From the NCBI GenBank assembly GCA_040881945.1, contig JBBECF010000153.1, forward strand, positions 1 to 16,841: a stretch of 16,841 nt of DNA, given 5' to 3'. The stretch is from JBBECF01 sp040881945 (lineage in GTDB: Bacteria > Pseudomonadota > Alphaproteobacteria > Dongiales > Dongiaceae). Every line of letters starts with the position of its first letter. Positions within the stretch are counted from its first letter, which is position 1. The notes under the pieces are model-generated. The model worked only from the letters and a program-made list of their open reading frames with translations, made no database searches and had not been told where the DNA came from. The position numbers were made by a program, and so were the translations under genes. Below, in pieces: positions 7,466 to 13,968 of the stretch.

Positions 7466-8215
7466 ATGCGGAAGTTTCCCGCCGAGTTCGCCGATCTCCT
7501 GACGCCCGCCGGGCGGCGCGTGCTGGACGGCGCGGGCGCCGAGGCCTGCGGCGCCCTGGCGAACCCTCGGCGCCGCTTCATCGCGCTCGAAGGCATGATC
7601 GAGCCGGCCAAGGCCGAGGCGGCGCGGCGCCTGCTCGACCGCGCGCTCCATGACGTCCTCACGCCGATGGCCGACCCGATCCCGCCGGAGACGATCTGGG
7701 AGATGACCGAGAACTACGGCGAATGGCTGCCGAAGACGATGCGCCTCAAGACCGCCTATCTCGAACGGCGCGGCTCGCGCGCCTGGCGGGCGGCGGAACG
7801 GATCGGCCTCATAGCCCTGCTGCGCTCCGAAAGCCTCGCCGCCTTCGTCACGGCGGTGGCGGGCCGGGCGCTCGCCCGCGACAGCGGCGCGCAGGTGCTG
7901 TGCTACGGCCCCGGCGACTATGCCGGGCCGCACAACGACCACCACCCCGAAGACCCGTCGCTCAAGTTCGGCTATATCGACTGCCACATCAGCCTGGCCA
8001 GCCCGGCCGTGGCGCATCAATGGCTCGTCTATGCCGAACGCGGCCACTTCACGCGGATCGAGAGCGTCAATACGCTCGGGGGCATCACGATCTACCGGCT
8101 GCCGTTCTGGCACTACACGACGCCGCTCGCCCCCCGCCCGGGCGAAGAGGCGACGGCGCGCCGCTGGGTGCTGCTCGGCAGCTTCCCCTTCGCCGAGCCG
8201 GAGAAGCGCGGCTAG
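7466..8215 (+). CDS. Unknown protein, possible 2-oxoglutarate/Fe(II)-dependent oxygenase fold
   Basis: 249 aa from the ATG at 7466; the frame opens from 7343, but the extra N-terminus is Arg-rich, overlaps the ubiD start and lies before the promoter candidate. I do not recognise a named family. The C-terminal half resembles a double-stranded beta-helix oxygenase of the prolyl-hydroxylase type. QVLCYGPGDYAGPHNDHHPE contains an HxD pair (H156, D158), SLASPAVAHQWLVY a central strand, GGITIYRLPFWHYTTPL a possible distal metal His (H216), and ARRWVLLGSF an Arg (R233) placed where such enzymes hold 2-oxoglutarate. The N-terminal 120 residues look helical. No signal peptide, so probably cytoplasmic. 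The oxygenase reading is inference from spacing only; substrate unknown. It converges on the cysteine-cluster gene, with the two stops overlapping in CTAG. Confidence 0.7.
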   Translation: MRKFPAEFADLLTPAGRRVLDGAGAEACGALANPRRRFIALEGMIEPAKAEAARRLLDRALHDVLTPMADPIPPETIWEMTENYGEWLPKTMRLKTAYLERRGSRAWRAAERIGLIALLRSESLAAFVTAVAGRALARDSGAQVLCYGPGDYAGPHNDHHPEDPSLKFGYIDCHISLASPAVAHQWLVYAERGHFTRIESVNTLGGITIYRLPFWHYTTPLAPRPGEEATARRWVLLGSFPFAEPEKRG

Positions 8216-8937
8216 CCCGGCAGTTCGCCGCCGGCCTCGGCGACGGCCTTGCGGTACGCCTTCTCGGAGCGGTAGGGGCCGAGCGGGCGGAATTCCTCGA
8301 TTTTCGCCGGGACGATGCGCCCGCCGCGCGGCAGCACCTTTAAATAGCCGCCGTCGCGGCCGATCAGGGGGATCGGGCGCTTCCACCGCGTGAACACCCG
8401 GCGCATCGCGGCGGAATGGTCGCGGAAGGTGTCGAATTCCTCCGCATCGCGCGCGAACAGCAGCTCGTGCGTGGCGACGAAGTCGCGCACGAAGTCGCGA
8501 TCGACGACGCTCAGGTTGGAGATCACCCAGCAGCGGTCCTCGAAGTCCCAGTAGTAGGCGAGGCCGACGAATTCGCGTTCCTTTGTGATGTACGGGAAGA
8601 ACGGGAACGCACGGCAGGCGAGGCTGCGGTTGTCGCGCTCGCAGTGCCGCGCACCGCGACATTCGATGGCGACGCAGGAGGTCGTCAGCTCGCGCACGAT
8701 CGTTCGCGTGGCGGCGTCGTAGGGCTTGAAGCGATGCCACATGTCGGTGCGCGACTCGAGCAGGCGCCATTCCGCCTTCTGCACCACCGGCACCGCGTTC
8801 TTCGTCGAACAGCACACCGGCTCGCCGTCGTTCAACGGCGCGCACATACGCCCGCAGTCGAAGCGCGAGATCGCCGCCTGGAAGCGGTCGTAGAGCGCGG
8901 CGAAGTCGGCGGGCTGAATTTTTCGCTGATCGTTCAT
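8212..8937 (-). CDS. Cysteine-cluster protein, YkgJ/UPF0153-like (putative Zn/Fe-chelating)
   Basis: 241 aa from the ATG at 8937, preceded by AGGCGAG; the longer frame from 9015 crosses into the neighbouring gene's start. Eight cysteines sit in the N-terminal half: C28, C32, the C42-C43 pair, C88, C93, C99 and C108, ending in CRAFPFFPY. This C-x3-C ... CC ... C ... C pattern resembles the CxxCxxCC family (YkgJ), presumed to bind zinc or an iron-sulfur centre, although the first motif deviates from the textbook form. The C-terminal half is rich in charged and aromatic residues without a known domain. Its function is unknown. It diverges from the DUF4170 gene across a 76-bp gap. Confidence 0.7.
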   Translation of the reverse strand: MNDQRKIQPADFAALYDRFQAAISRFDCGRMCAPLNDGEPVCCSTKNAVPVVQKAEWRLLESRTDMWHRFKPYDAATRTIVRELTTSCVAIECRGARHCERDNRSLACRAFPFFPYITKEREFVGLAYYWDFEDRCWVISNLSVVDRDFVRDFVATHELLFARDAEEFDTFRDHSAAMRRVFTRWKRPIPLIGRDGGYLKVLPRGGRIVPAKIEEFRPLGPYRSEKAYRKAVAEAGGELPG

Positions 8938-8945
8938 ATCTCGCC

Positions 8946-8974
8946 TATATAAGAGCGAGCGCGACGCCGCGCAA
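8946..8974 (-). promoter_or_regulatory. Divergent promoter candidate between the cysteine-cluster and DUF4170 genes
   Basis: On the minus strand TTGCGC (8974-8969), a 17-bp spacer and TATATA (8951-8946) form a plausible promoter. Its start point would fall near 8939, almost on the ATG at 8937, implying a nearly leaderless message. Because TATATA reads the same on both strands, it could also serve as the -10 box for the plus-strand DUF4170 gene, but no good -35 is visible on that side. Confidence 0.3.
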
Positions 8975-9013
8975 TCATGGGCCGCGCGGGCGGAGAGAGG
9001 CGAATCGGAAATC

Positions 9014-9412
9014 ATGGCGCGCTATTGGGTGATCGGCGGCGAGTACGCGGACGCGCGCTTCGAGAGCATCGCCGGCGGCGGGCCCGAGGAACGTGTCGGC
9101 CCGTTCGAAGCCCATGAGGCGGCCCGCGCCGAATGGCAGCGCCTGGCCTGGCAGACGGTCGACAGCGCCAACACCCGCTATCGCATCGAGGAGGAAACCG
9201 AGACCGCGCGCTACTGGGTGGTCGGCGGCGCCTACAAGGACGCGCATTTCAGCGAGCCGGTCGCCGGCGCCGAGCAGTGGGTCGGCCCGTTCGACAGCTA
9301 CGCCGAGGCCGAGGCCGAATGGCGCCGCCGCGCCTGGGCGACGGTCGACGACGCCCTCAGCCGCTACCGCATCGAGAAGTTGTCGACCGCCGGCCCGCCG
9401 CTCGCACGCTGA
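9014..9412 (+). CDS. DUF4170 protein, internally duplicated
   Basis: 132 aa. Two copies of one ~60-residue unit follow each other. Copy 1 (about 2-60) begins ARYWVIGGEYADARF and ends TVDSANTRYRIEE. Copy 2 (about 64-122) begins ARYWVVGGAYKDAHF and ends TVDDALSRYRIEK. Shared landmarks are YWV(I/V)GG, a VGPF turn, an AEWxRxAW helix and a TVD...RYRI end. These match DUF4170, small alphaproteobacterial proteins usually carrying one unit and often found near lipid A and inositol-phosphatase genes; the function is unknown. A GAGAGG ribosome site precedes the ATG. The gene diverges from the cysteine-cluster gene and converges on the methyltransferase with a 42-bp gap that contains the perfect palindrome GCCGCCGGCGGC (9419-9430). 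Confidence 0.88.
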   Translation: MARYWVIGGEYADARFESIAGGGPEERVGPFEAHEAARAEWQRLAWQTVDSANTRYRIEEETETARYWVVGGAYKDAHFSEPVAGAEQWVGPFDSYAEAEAEWRRRAWATVDDALSRYRIEKLSTAGPPLAR

Positions 9413-9454
9413 CCCCCGGCCGCCGGCGGCATCGCCTCGCCCCTGGCTCGCGCT

Positions 9455-10117
9455 TCAATCGCCCCGGTCGGGCAGCACGCGCCAGACCGCCGTGTCGCGG
9501 GTTTCGCGGTCCTCGAGCTCGCGACTGGTCGGCACGGCGTAGCGCGCGATCTCCCGGAGCCCCGCCTGCGGCAGATAGGCGCGCCCCGGATCGCCGAGCA
9601 GCACCGTCGCGCCGTCGGCGGCCAGGCGGCGCAGCCAGTCGGCGACGCGCCCGGCCATCGGCCGCTCGTAGCACACGTCGCCGGCCAGGACGACGTCGAA
9701 ATCGAGGTCGAAGCGGCCGACCAGATCCGCCGTCGCGGTTTCGACGCAGACGCCGTTGAGCGCCGCGTTCAAGCCGATCGCGGCGGCGGCGAAGCGGTCG
9801 GTGTCGGCGGCGACGACATGGGCTCCGCCGGCGCGCGCGGCGGCGATGGCGGCCAGGCCCGAGCCGGCGGCGAAGTCGAGCACGCGGGCGCCGGCGACCG
9901 TCGCCGGCCGATCGAGGATGTAGCGGGCGAGCGCCTGACCGCCCGGCCAGGCGAAGGCCCAATAGGGCGGCGGCAGGCCGGTCTCGGCCAGGGTCGCCTC
10001 GGTCGCCTGCCAGATCGGCGTGATCTCGGTGGCCAGGTGCAGCCGCAGCTCCGGCACCAGCGGCGGCGCGGCGATCGCCGTCTGGGCACGGACGAAGGCG
10101 GCCGGATCGATGGGCAT
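9455..10117 (-). CDS. Class I SAM methyltransferase, ETF-beta lysine methyltransferase / Nnt1-like
   Basis: 220 aa. The segment PPPYWAFAWPGGQALARYIL (51-70) and motif I VLDFAAGSGLAAIAAA (79-94), then VVAADTD (post I) and FDVVLAGDVCYERP (about 140-153), are the signature of the COG3897 group that includes ETFBKMT. That enzyme trimethylates lysines of electron-transfer flavoprotein beta and so tunes electron flow from acyl-CoA dehydrogenases toward the ubiquinone pool. The assignment to EtfB specifically is by family resemblance. The ATG at 10117 has a GAGAGAG ribosome site and starts 10 nt after the toxin stop, so it can be read from the same transcript as ubiA and the toxin-antitoxin pair. 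Confidence 0.88.
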   Translation of the reverse strand: MPIDPAAFVRAQTAIAAPPLVPELRLHLATEITPIWQATEATLAETGLPPPYWAFAWPGGQALARYILDRPATVAGARVLDFAAGSGLAAIAAARAGGAHVVAADTDRFAAAAIGLNAALNGVCVETATADLVGRFDLDFDVVLAGDVCYERPMAGRVADWLRRLAADGATVLLGDPGRAYLPQAGLREIARYAVPTSRELEDRETRDTAVWRVLPDRGD

Positions 10118-10127
10118 CCGACTCTCT

Positions 10128-10397
10128 CTATCGCAGGCGCTGCAACTGCTTGTAGATTACGCTGTCGTTGCGCTTGCCGATCAGACGGATTTCCAGGATC
10201 GCGGGCAGGGCGAGATAGACGATCCGGTACTCACCCACATCCGCGCGGCGATAGGGGTGGCCCTTCAACTGTATCGAGTCGGGCGGCTGCGGGTTGTTGC
10301 TCAGTTCGATGATCTTCGTCGCAATTTGTCGCCGGTGCTTCGGCGGCAGTCTCTCCTGAAACTTCTCCGCCTGCCTGGAGAAGTTAGTCTTTAGCAC
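10128..10397 (-). CDS. RelE/ParE-family toxin
   Basis: 89 aa, the usual toxin size. The order N-terminal basic helix pair (RQAEKFQERLPPKHRRQIATKI), the LKGHPYRRADVGEYRIVY strands and the final EIRLIGKRNDSVIYKQL is that of the RelE/ParE fold; VGEYRIVY is its most conserved strand. RelE toxins cleave mRNA on the ribosome and ParE toxins poison gyrase; the sequence alone does not separate the two, though GEYRIVY with basic residues favours RelE. The start is a GTG inside the antitoxin gene (14-bp overlap), typical of a coupled TA operon. It appears less GC-rich than the flanking genes, consistent with acquisition. Confidence 0.85.
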   Translation of the reverse strand: MLKTNFSRQAEKFQERLPPKHRRQIATKIIELSNNPQPPDSIQLKGHPYRRADVGEYRIVYLALPAILEIRLIGKRNDSVIYKQLQRLR

Positions 10398-10638
10398 TCA
10401 GCATTTCCTTCAGGAGCCGCGCGCTCTCCTCGGGACCGATGAACCCCTCCTTGCCGGCCTTCTCGGCGCGCGCGGCCCACCACGCGTCGTCAAGGGCCTC
10501 GAGGCGCTGATATTCCTCCAGGGACAACACCACCGCCACGGGCCGGCCCTTTTTCTCGATGGTGACCGGCTCCCGCTGGGCCAGGTCCAGCAGGCGGCCG
10601 AAGCCGTCCTTCGCTTCCTTCGCACCGACGGTCTTCAT
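10384..10638 (-). CDS. Phd/YefM-family antitoxin
   Basis: 84 aa. The N-terminal DNA-binding part is typical of Phd/YefM: MKTVGAKEAKDGFGRLLDLA, then EPVTIEKKGRPVAVVLSLEEYQRL. The acidic C-terminal helix (EESARLLKEMLSAKD) would wrap the toxin. It neutralises the RelE-like protein encoded just downstream and should repress its own operon with the toxin as co-repressor. The ATG at 10638 follows an AAAGGA ribosome site. The promoter and operator palindrome lie immediately upstream and overlap the end of ubiA. Confidence 0.88.
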   Translation of the reverse strand: MKTVGAKEAKDGFGRLLDLAQREPVTIEKKGRPVAVVLSLEEYQRLEALDDAWWAARAEKAGKEGFIGPEESARLLKEMLSAKD

Positions 10639-10665
10639 GGCGGATCCTTTCGTGAACGGCTGTTA

Positions 10666-10689
10666 GAGCCATTATAGCCCTAATGGCTC
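10666..10689 (-). promoter_or_regulatory. Toxin-antitoxin operator palindrome and -10 box overlapping the ubiA stop
   Basis: A perfect 9-bp inverted repeat, GAGCCATTA (10666-10674) and TAATGGCTC (10681-10689), surrounds a 6-bp spacer. An outer pair TGTTA (10661-10665) and TAACA (10699-10703) may extend it. On the minus strand a consensus -10 box TATAAT sits at 10676-10671; no convincing -35 was found. This is the layout of an autoregulated Phd/YefM operon. The right arm includes two bases of the ubiA stop (10690-10688), so ubiA codons and the operator share DNA. The tract is conspicuously AT-rich for this genome. Confidence 0.6.
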
Positions 10690-11644
10690 AAATAGCTATA
10701 ACAACGGCGCCAGACAGCCGCCCGGCCAGGATCCCGGCGAGCAGCAGCCAGCCGATCCAGCGGTTGGCGCGGAACTTGGCCAGGCAGTCGGCCGGGTCAT
10801 CGAGATCGACGGCGCCGATCTGCCAACCGAGATGCGCGCCGACCAGGGCGACGGCGACCAGGGCCGGCCAGCCGGCGCCGCCGAGCTGCACGGAAGCGGC
10901 CAGCAGCAGCACCGAAGCGGCGGCAAAGCCGGCGAGCCAAACCTTGGTCCGCACGCCGAATTTGAGCGCCGTCGACCTGACCCCGATCAGGGCGTCGTCC
11001 TCCTTGTCCTGGTGGGCGTAGATGGTGTCGTAGACGAGCGTCCAGGCGATGCCGGCGGCATAGAGGACGAGCGCCGGCGCCTCCAGGCTCCCGGTTGCCG
11101 CCGCCCACCCCATCAAGGCCCCCCAATTGAAGGTCAGGCCGAGAAAGGCCTGCGGCCAATAGGTGACGCGTTTCATGAACGGATAGGTCACGACCAGAGC
11201 GAGCGAGCCGACGCCGAGCAGAATCGCGAGCGGCGTCAGCGCAAGCAGGATCGTGAGCCCGATAGCGAGCTGCAGCGCGAGGAAAATCCAAGCCTGCCGC
11301 ACCGAGACCGCGCCGCTCGGGATCGGCCGGGCGGCGGTGCGGGCGACGCGCGCGTCGATGTCGCGGTCGACGATGTCGTTATAGGTGCAGCCCGCCCCGC
11401 GCATGACGACGGCGCCGAGCGCGAACAGGACCAGCAATCGCTCTTCGGGCGCGCCGCCGGCAGGCGCCGCTAGCGCCACCGCCCACCAGCACGGAAACAG
11501 CAGCAGCCAGGTCCCGATCGGCCGGTCGGCCCGCATCAGCCGCAGATAGGGCCGCAGCCCGGCCGGCGCGACGCGGTCGATCCAGCCGTGGCGCGGGATG
11601 TCCGAGGCGCCGCCGCGCGGCGTGGTGTCGCTGGTTCCAGGCAT
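10688..11644 (-). CDS. ubiA: UbiA, 4-hydroxybenzoate polyprenyltransferase
   Basis: 318 aa, an inner-membrane prenyltransferase with about eight or nine hydrophobic helices. It attaches the polyprenyl chain to 4-hydroxybenzoate, the first committed step toward ubiquinone. The two Mg-diphosphate motifs are present: NDIVDRDID (about 89-97) and DTIYAHQDKEDD (about 206-217). Also seen are RLMRADRPIGTWLLLFPC at the N-terminus and ARPIPSG after the first motif. The start at 11644 leaves a 49-bp divergent gap to rsmE, so both promoters must be compact or overlap. Its last codons (VIAI and the TGA) overlap the operator of the downstream toxin-antitoxin pair. Confidence 0.95.
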   Translation of the reverse strand: MPGTSDTTPRGGASDIPRHGWIDRVAPAGLRPYLRLMRADRPIGTWLLLFPCWWAVALAAPAGGAPEERLLVLFALGAVVMRGAGCTYNDIVDRDIDARVARTAARPIPSGAVSVRQAWIFLALQLAIGLTILLALTPLAILLGVGSLALVVTYPFMKRVTYWPQAFLGLTFNWGALMGWAAATGSLEAPALVLYAAGIAWTLVYDTIYAHQDKEDDALIGVRSTALKFGVRTKVWLAGFAAASVLLLAASVQLGGAGWPALVAVALVGAHLGWQIGAVDLDDPADCLAKFRANRWIGWLLLAGILAGRLSGAVVIAI

Positions 11645-11693
11645 GCGCTAATCTTGCGCTCCGAAACCGGACCACTCAACCGGGCGATTGCCG

Positions 11694-12497
11694 ATGACGC
11701 TGCGCGACGATGCGGCCGGGACGAAGCCGGCGACGCGGCTCCATGTCGAGGCCGATCTCGCGGCCGGCCGCAGCCTGGGGCTCGATCCCATGCGCGCCCA
11801 TTACCTGCGCCACGTGCTGCGCCTGGCGCCCGGCGAGCGGGTGGCGCTGTTCAACGGCCGCGACGGCGAATGGCTGGCGCGCATCGACGGTTTCGGCAAG
11901 GGCTGGTGCTCGTTGTCGATCGAGACGCGCCGGCGGCCGCAGGGCGCCGACCGCGACCTGTGGCTGGTGTTCGCGCCGATCAAGCGCGCGCGCCTCGACT
12001 TCCTCGCCGAAAAGGCGACCGAACTCGGCGTCGCGGCGCTGGCGCCGGTGTTCACGCGGCGCACCGCGGTCGCCCGCGTCAACACCGACCGGCTGCGCGC
12101 CAACGCCGTCGAGGCGGCGCAGCAGTGCGGGCGGCTGAGCGTGCCGCAGGTGTTCGAGCCGGTCGCGTTGGCCGATCTCGTCGCCCGTTGGCCGGCCGAC
12201 CGGCGGCTGCTGCTGTGCGCCGAGGCGGGGCCGGCGCGGCCGATCGCCGAGGCGTTGACGGAGCTGGCCGGCGGACCCGCGGCAGCGGCCCCGTGGGCGG
12301 TGATGACCGGGCCCGAAGGCGGCTTCGCGCCGTCCGAGCTTGACGATCTCGGGAAACTGCCGTTTGTTACGCCGGTCGGCCTGGGGCCGCGCCTGCTACG
12401 GGCCGATACGGCGGCGCTGGCGGCGCTCGCCTGCTGGCAGGCAATCCTCGGCGACGGCCGGGCCCGGCCCACGGGCCCCGAAGACGCCGCATCCTGA
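11694..12497 (+). CDS. rsmE: RsmE, 16S rRNA (uracil-1498 N3)-methyltransferase
   Basis: 267 aa from the ATG at 11694; an in-frame TTG two codons earlier (11688) is possible but less likely. RsmE is a SPOUT-fold dimeric methyltransferase that methylates U1498 in the 30S decoding region. Seen are the PUA-like N-terminal domain (HYLRHVLRLAPGERVALFNGRDGEW), AEKATELGV (105-113), the RRTAVAR stretch and the trefoil-knot SAM site VMTGPEGGFAPSELD (203-217) with LGPRLLRADTAALAAL (230-245). It diverges from ubiA and is followed 28 bp later by gshA, probably on one transcript. Confidence 0.95.
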   Translation: MTLRDDAAGTKPATRLHVEADLAAGRSLGLDPMRAHYLRHVLRLAPGERVALFNGRDGEWLARIDGFGKGWCSLSIETRRRPQGADRDLWLVFAPIKRARLDFLAEKATELGVAALAPVFTRRTAVARVNTDRLRANAVEAAQQCGRLSVPQVFEPVALADLVARWPADRRLLLCAEAGPARPIAEALTELAGGPAAAAPWAVMTGPEGGFAPSELDDLGKLPFVTPVGLGPRLLRADTAALAALACWQAILGDGRARPTGPEDAAS

Positions 12498-12525
12498 GAC
12501 AACCAACCGGACCGGTGCCCGACGG

Positions 12526-13890
12526 ATGTCAGCCCCTCCGAAGTCGCGCGGTGAGCCGATCACCGACAAGCGCCAGCTCGTCGCCGACCTCGAGGCCGGC
12601 TGCAAGCCGCCCGCGGCCTGGCGCATCGGCACCGAGCACGAGAAATTCGCTTTTCGCCTGAGCGACCTGCGACGCCTGCCCTTCGACGGCCCGGACGGCA
12701 TCGGCGCGCTGCTCGAAGGGCTGCGGCGCTTCGGCTGGCAGCCGATCCAGGAGGACGGCAACACCATCGCGCTCAATTGCGGCGCCTGCAACATCACGCT
12801 CGAGCCCGGCGGCCAGGTCGAGCTGTCGGGCGCGCCGGTCGAGACCCTGCATCAGACCTGCGCCGAGGTAACCACTCACCTGACGCAGGTCAAAGAGGTC
12901 GCGGCCGAGCTCGGCGTCGGCATGCTCGGCATGGGCTTCGACCCGAAATGGTCGCGCGCCGACATGCCGTGGATGCCGAAGGGGCGGTACGAGATCATGC
13001 GCGCCTACATGCCGAAGAAGGGCGGGCTCGGCCTCGACATGATGCTGCGCACCTGCACCGTGCAGGTGAACCTCGATTTCGCCTCCGAAGCCCACATGGT
13101 GAAAATGCTGCGCGTCGGACTGGCGCTGCAGCCGGTGGCGACGGCGCTGTTCGCCGATTCGCCGTTCGCCGAGGGCCGGCCGACCGGGTTCCTCAGCTAC
13201 CGCAGCCATATCTGGACCGACACCGACCCCGACCGCTGCGGCATGCTGCCCTTCGCCTTCGAGCCGGGCATGGGGTTCGAGCGCTATGTCGACTACATGC
13301 TCGACGTGCCGATGTACTTCGTCTACCGCGACGGCCGCTACCTCGACGCCAGCGGCCAGTCGTTCCGCGATTTCCTGGCCGGCCGGTTGCCGGTCCTGCC
13401 GGGCGAGATCCCGGGCCTGGGCGACTGGAGCGACCACCTGACCACAGCCTTCCCGGAAGTGCGCCTCAAACGGTTCCTCGAGATGCGCGGCGCCGACGGC
13501 GGCCCGTGGGACCGCCTGTGCGCGCTCCCCGCCTTGTTCGTCGGGCTGCTCTACGACGACGCGGCGCTCGACGCCGCCTGGGACCTGGTCAAGGACTGGA
13601 CGGCGGCCGAGCGCGAGGCCTTGCGCCGCGAGGTGCCGCGCCGGGCGCTGCACACGCCGTTCCGCGGCCGCCCCTTGCGCGCCGTCGCCCTCGAGATGCT
13701 GGCGATCGCCCGCGACGGCCTCAGGCGCCGCGCCCGCCTCGACCGCACCGGCGACGACGAGGGCCGTTTCCTCAACATCCTGCACGAGATCGCCGAGTCC
13801 GGCGCCTGCCCGGCCGAGACGAAGCTCGAGGCCTATCACGGCCGCTGGCACGGCAGCGTCGATCCCATCTTCACCGAGTTCGCTTACTAG
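12526..13890 (+). CDS. gshA: Glutamate-cysteine ligase, plant/alphaproteobacterial type (GshA)
   Basis: 454 aa from the ATG at 12526; the open frame reaches back to 12340 but there overlaps rsmE and lacks similarity. The enzyme makes gamma-glutamylcysteine, the first step of glutathione synthesis. Landmarks are WRIGTEHEKFAF with the N-terminal acidic metal/glutamate site, NTIALNCGACNITLEPGGQVELSGAP, GFDPKWSRADMPWMPKGRYEIMR, TCTVQVNLDFASE, and GFLSYRSHIWTDTDPDRCG. These are the signature of the redox-regulated plant-type family and not of the E. coli type. Glutathione synthetase (gshB) is not in this window. The ribosome site is weak (GACGG), so coupling to rsmE translation is possible. It ends 78 bp before the convergent kinase gene. 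Confidence 0.95.
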   Translation: MSAPPKSRGEPITDKRQLVADLEAGCKPPAAWRIGTEHEKFAFRLSDLRRLPFDGPDGIGALLEGLRRFGWQPIQEDGNTIALNCGACNITLEPGGQVELSGAPVETLHQTCAEVTTHLTQVKEVAAELGVGMLGMGFDPKWSRADMPWMPKGRYEIMRAYMPKKGGLGLDMMLRTCTVQVNLDFASEAHMVKMLRVGLALQPVATALFADSPFAEGRPTGFLSYRSHIWTDTDPDRCGMLPFAFEPGMGFERYVDYMLDVPMYFVYRDGRYLDASGQSFRDFLAGRLPVLPGEIPGLGDWSDHLTTAFPEVRLKRFLEMRGADGGPWDRLCALPALFVGLLYDDAALDAAWDLVKDWTAAEREALRREVPRRALHTPFRGRPLRAVALEMLAIARDGLRRRARLDRTGDDEGRFLNILHEIAESGACPAETKLEAYHGRWHGSVDPIFTEFAY

Positions 13891-13943
13891 GATCGTGTCC
13901 GTGACTGCCGGGTCGGGGGCCGGCCGCTCTTCGAGAGAGTCGG

Positions 13944-13968
13944 CGGCGCCGAACCGTGCTCGGCGTCG
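13944..13968. terminator. Weak hairpin between convergent gshA and histidine kinase genes
   Basis: CGCCGA (13947-13952) pairs perfectly with TCGGCG (13960-13965) around a 7-nt loop. The stem can be lengthened by C-G and G-C pairs plus wobbles to about 13944/13968, followed by a short GTTAA. There is no proper U-run, so this is only a candidate bidirectional terminator in the 78-bp convergent gap. Confidence 0.3.

Noticed and set aside
6395..8845. Long minus-strand frame (over 800 codons) crossing ubiD, the oxygenase-like gene and the cysteine-cluster gene
   Set aside because: It overlaps three genes with clear or convincing coding signal in other frames; its product is low-complexity Arg/Ala/Pro.
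9413..9454. Palindrome GCCGCCGGCGGC (9419-9430) as a terminator between DUF4170 and the methyltransferase
   Set aside because: The palindrome has no loop-forming centre and no U-run; such sequences are common by chance at this GC content.
12529..13851. Minus-strand frame of 440 codons opposite gshA
   Set aside because: Antisense shadow of a full-length, motif-complete GshA.
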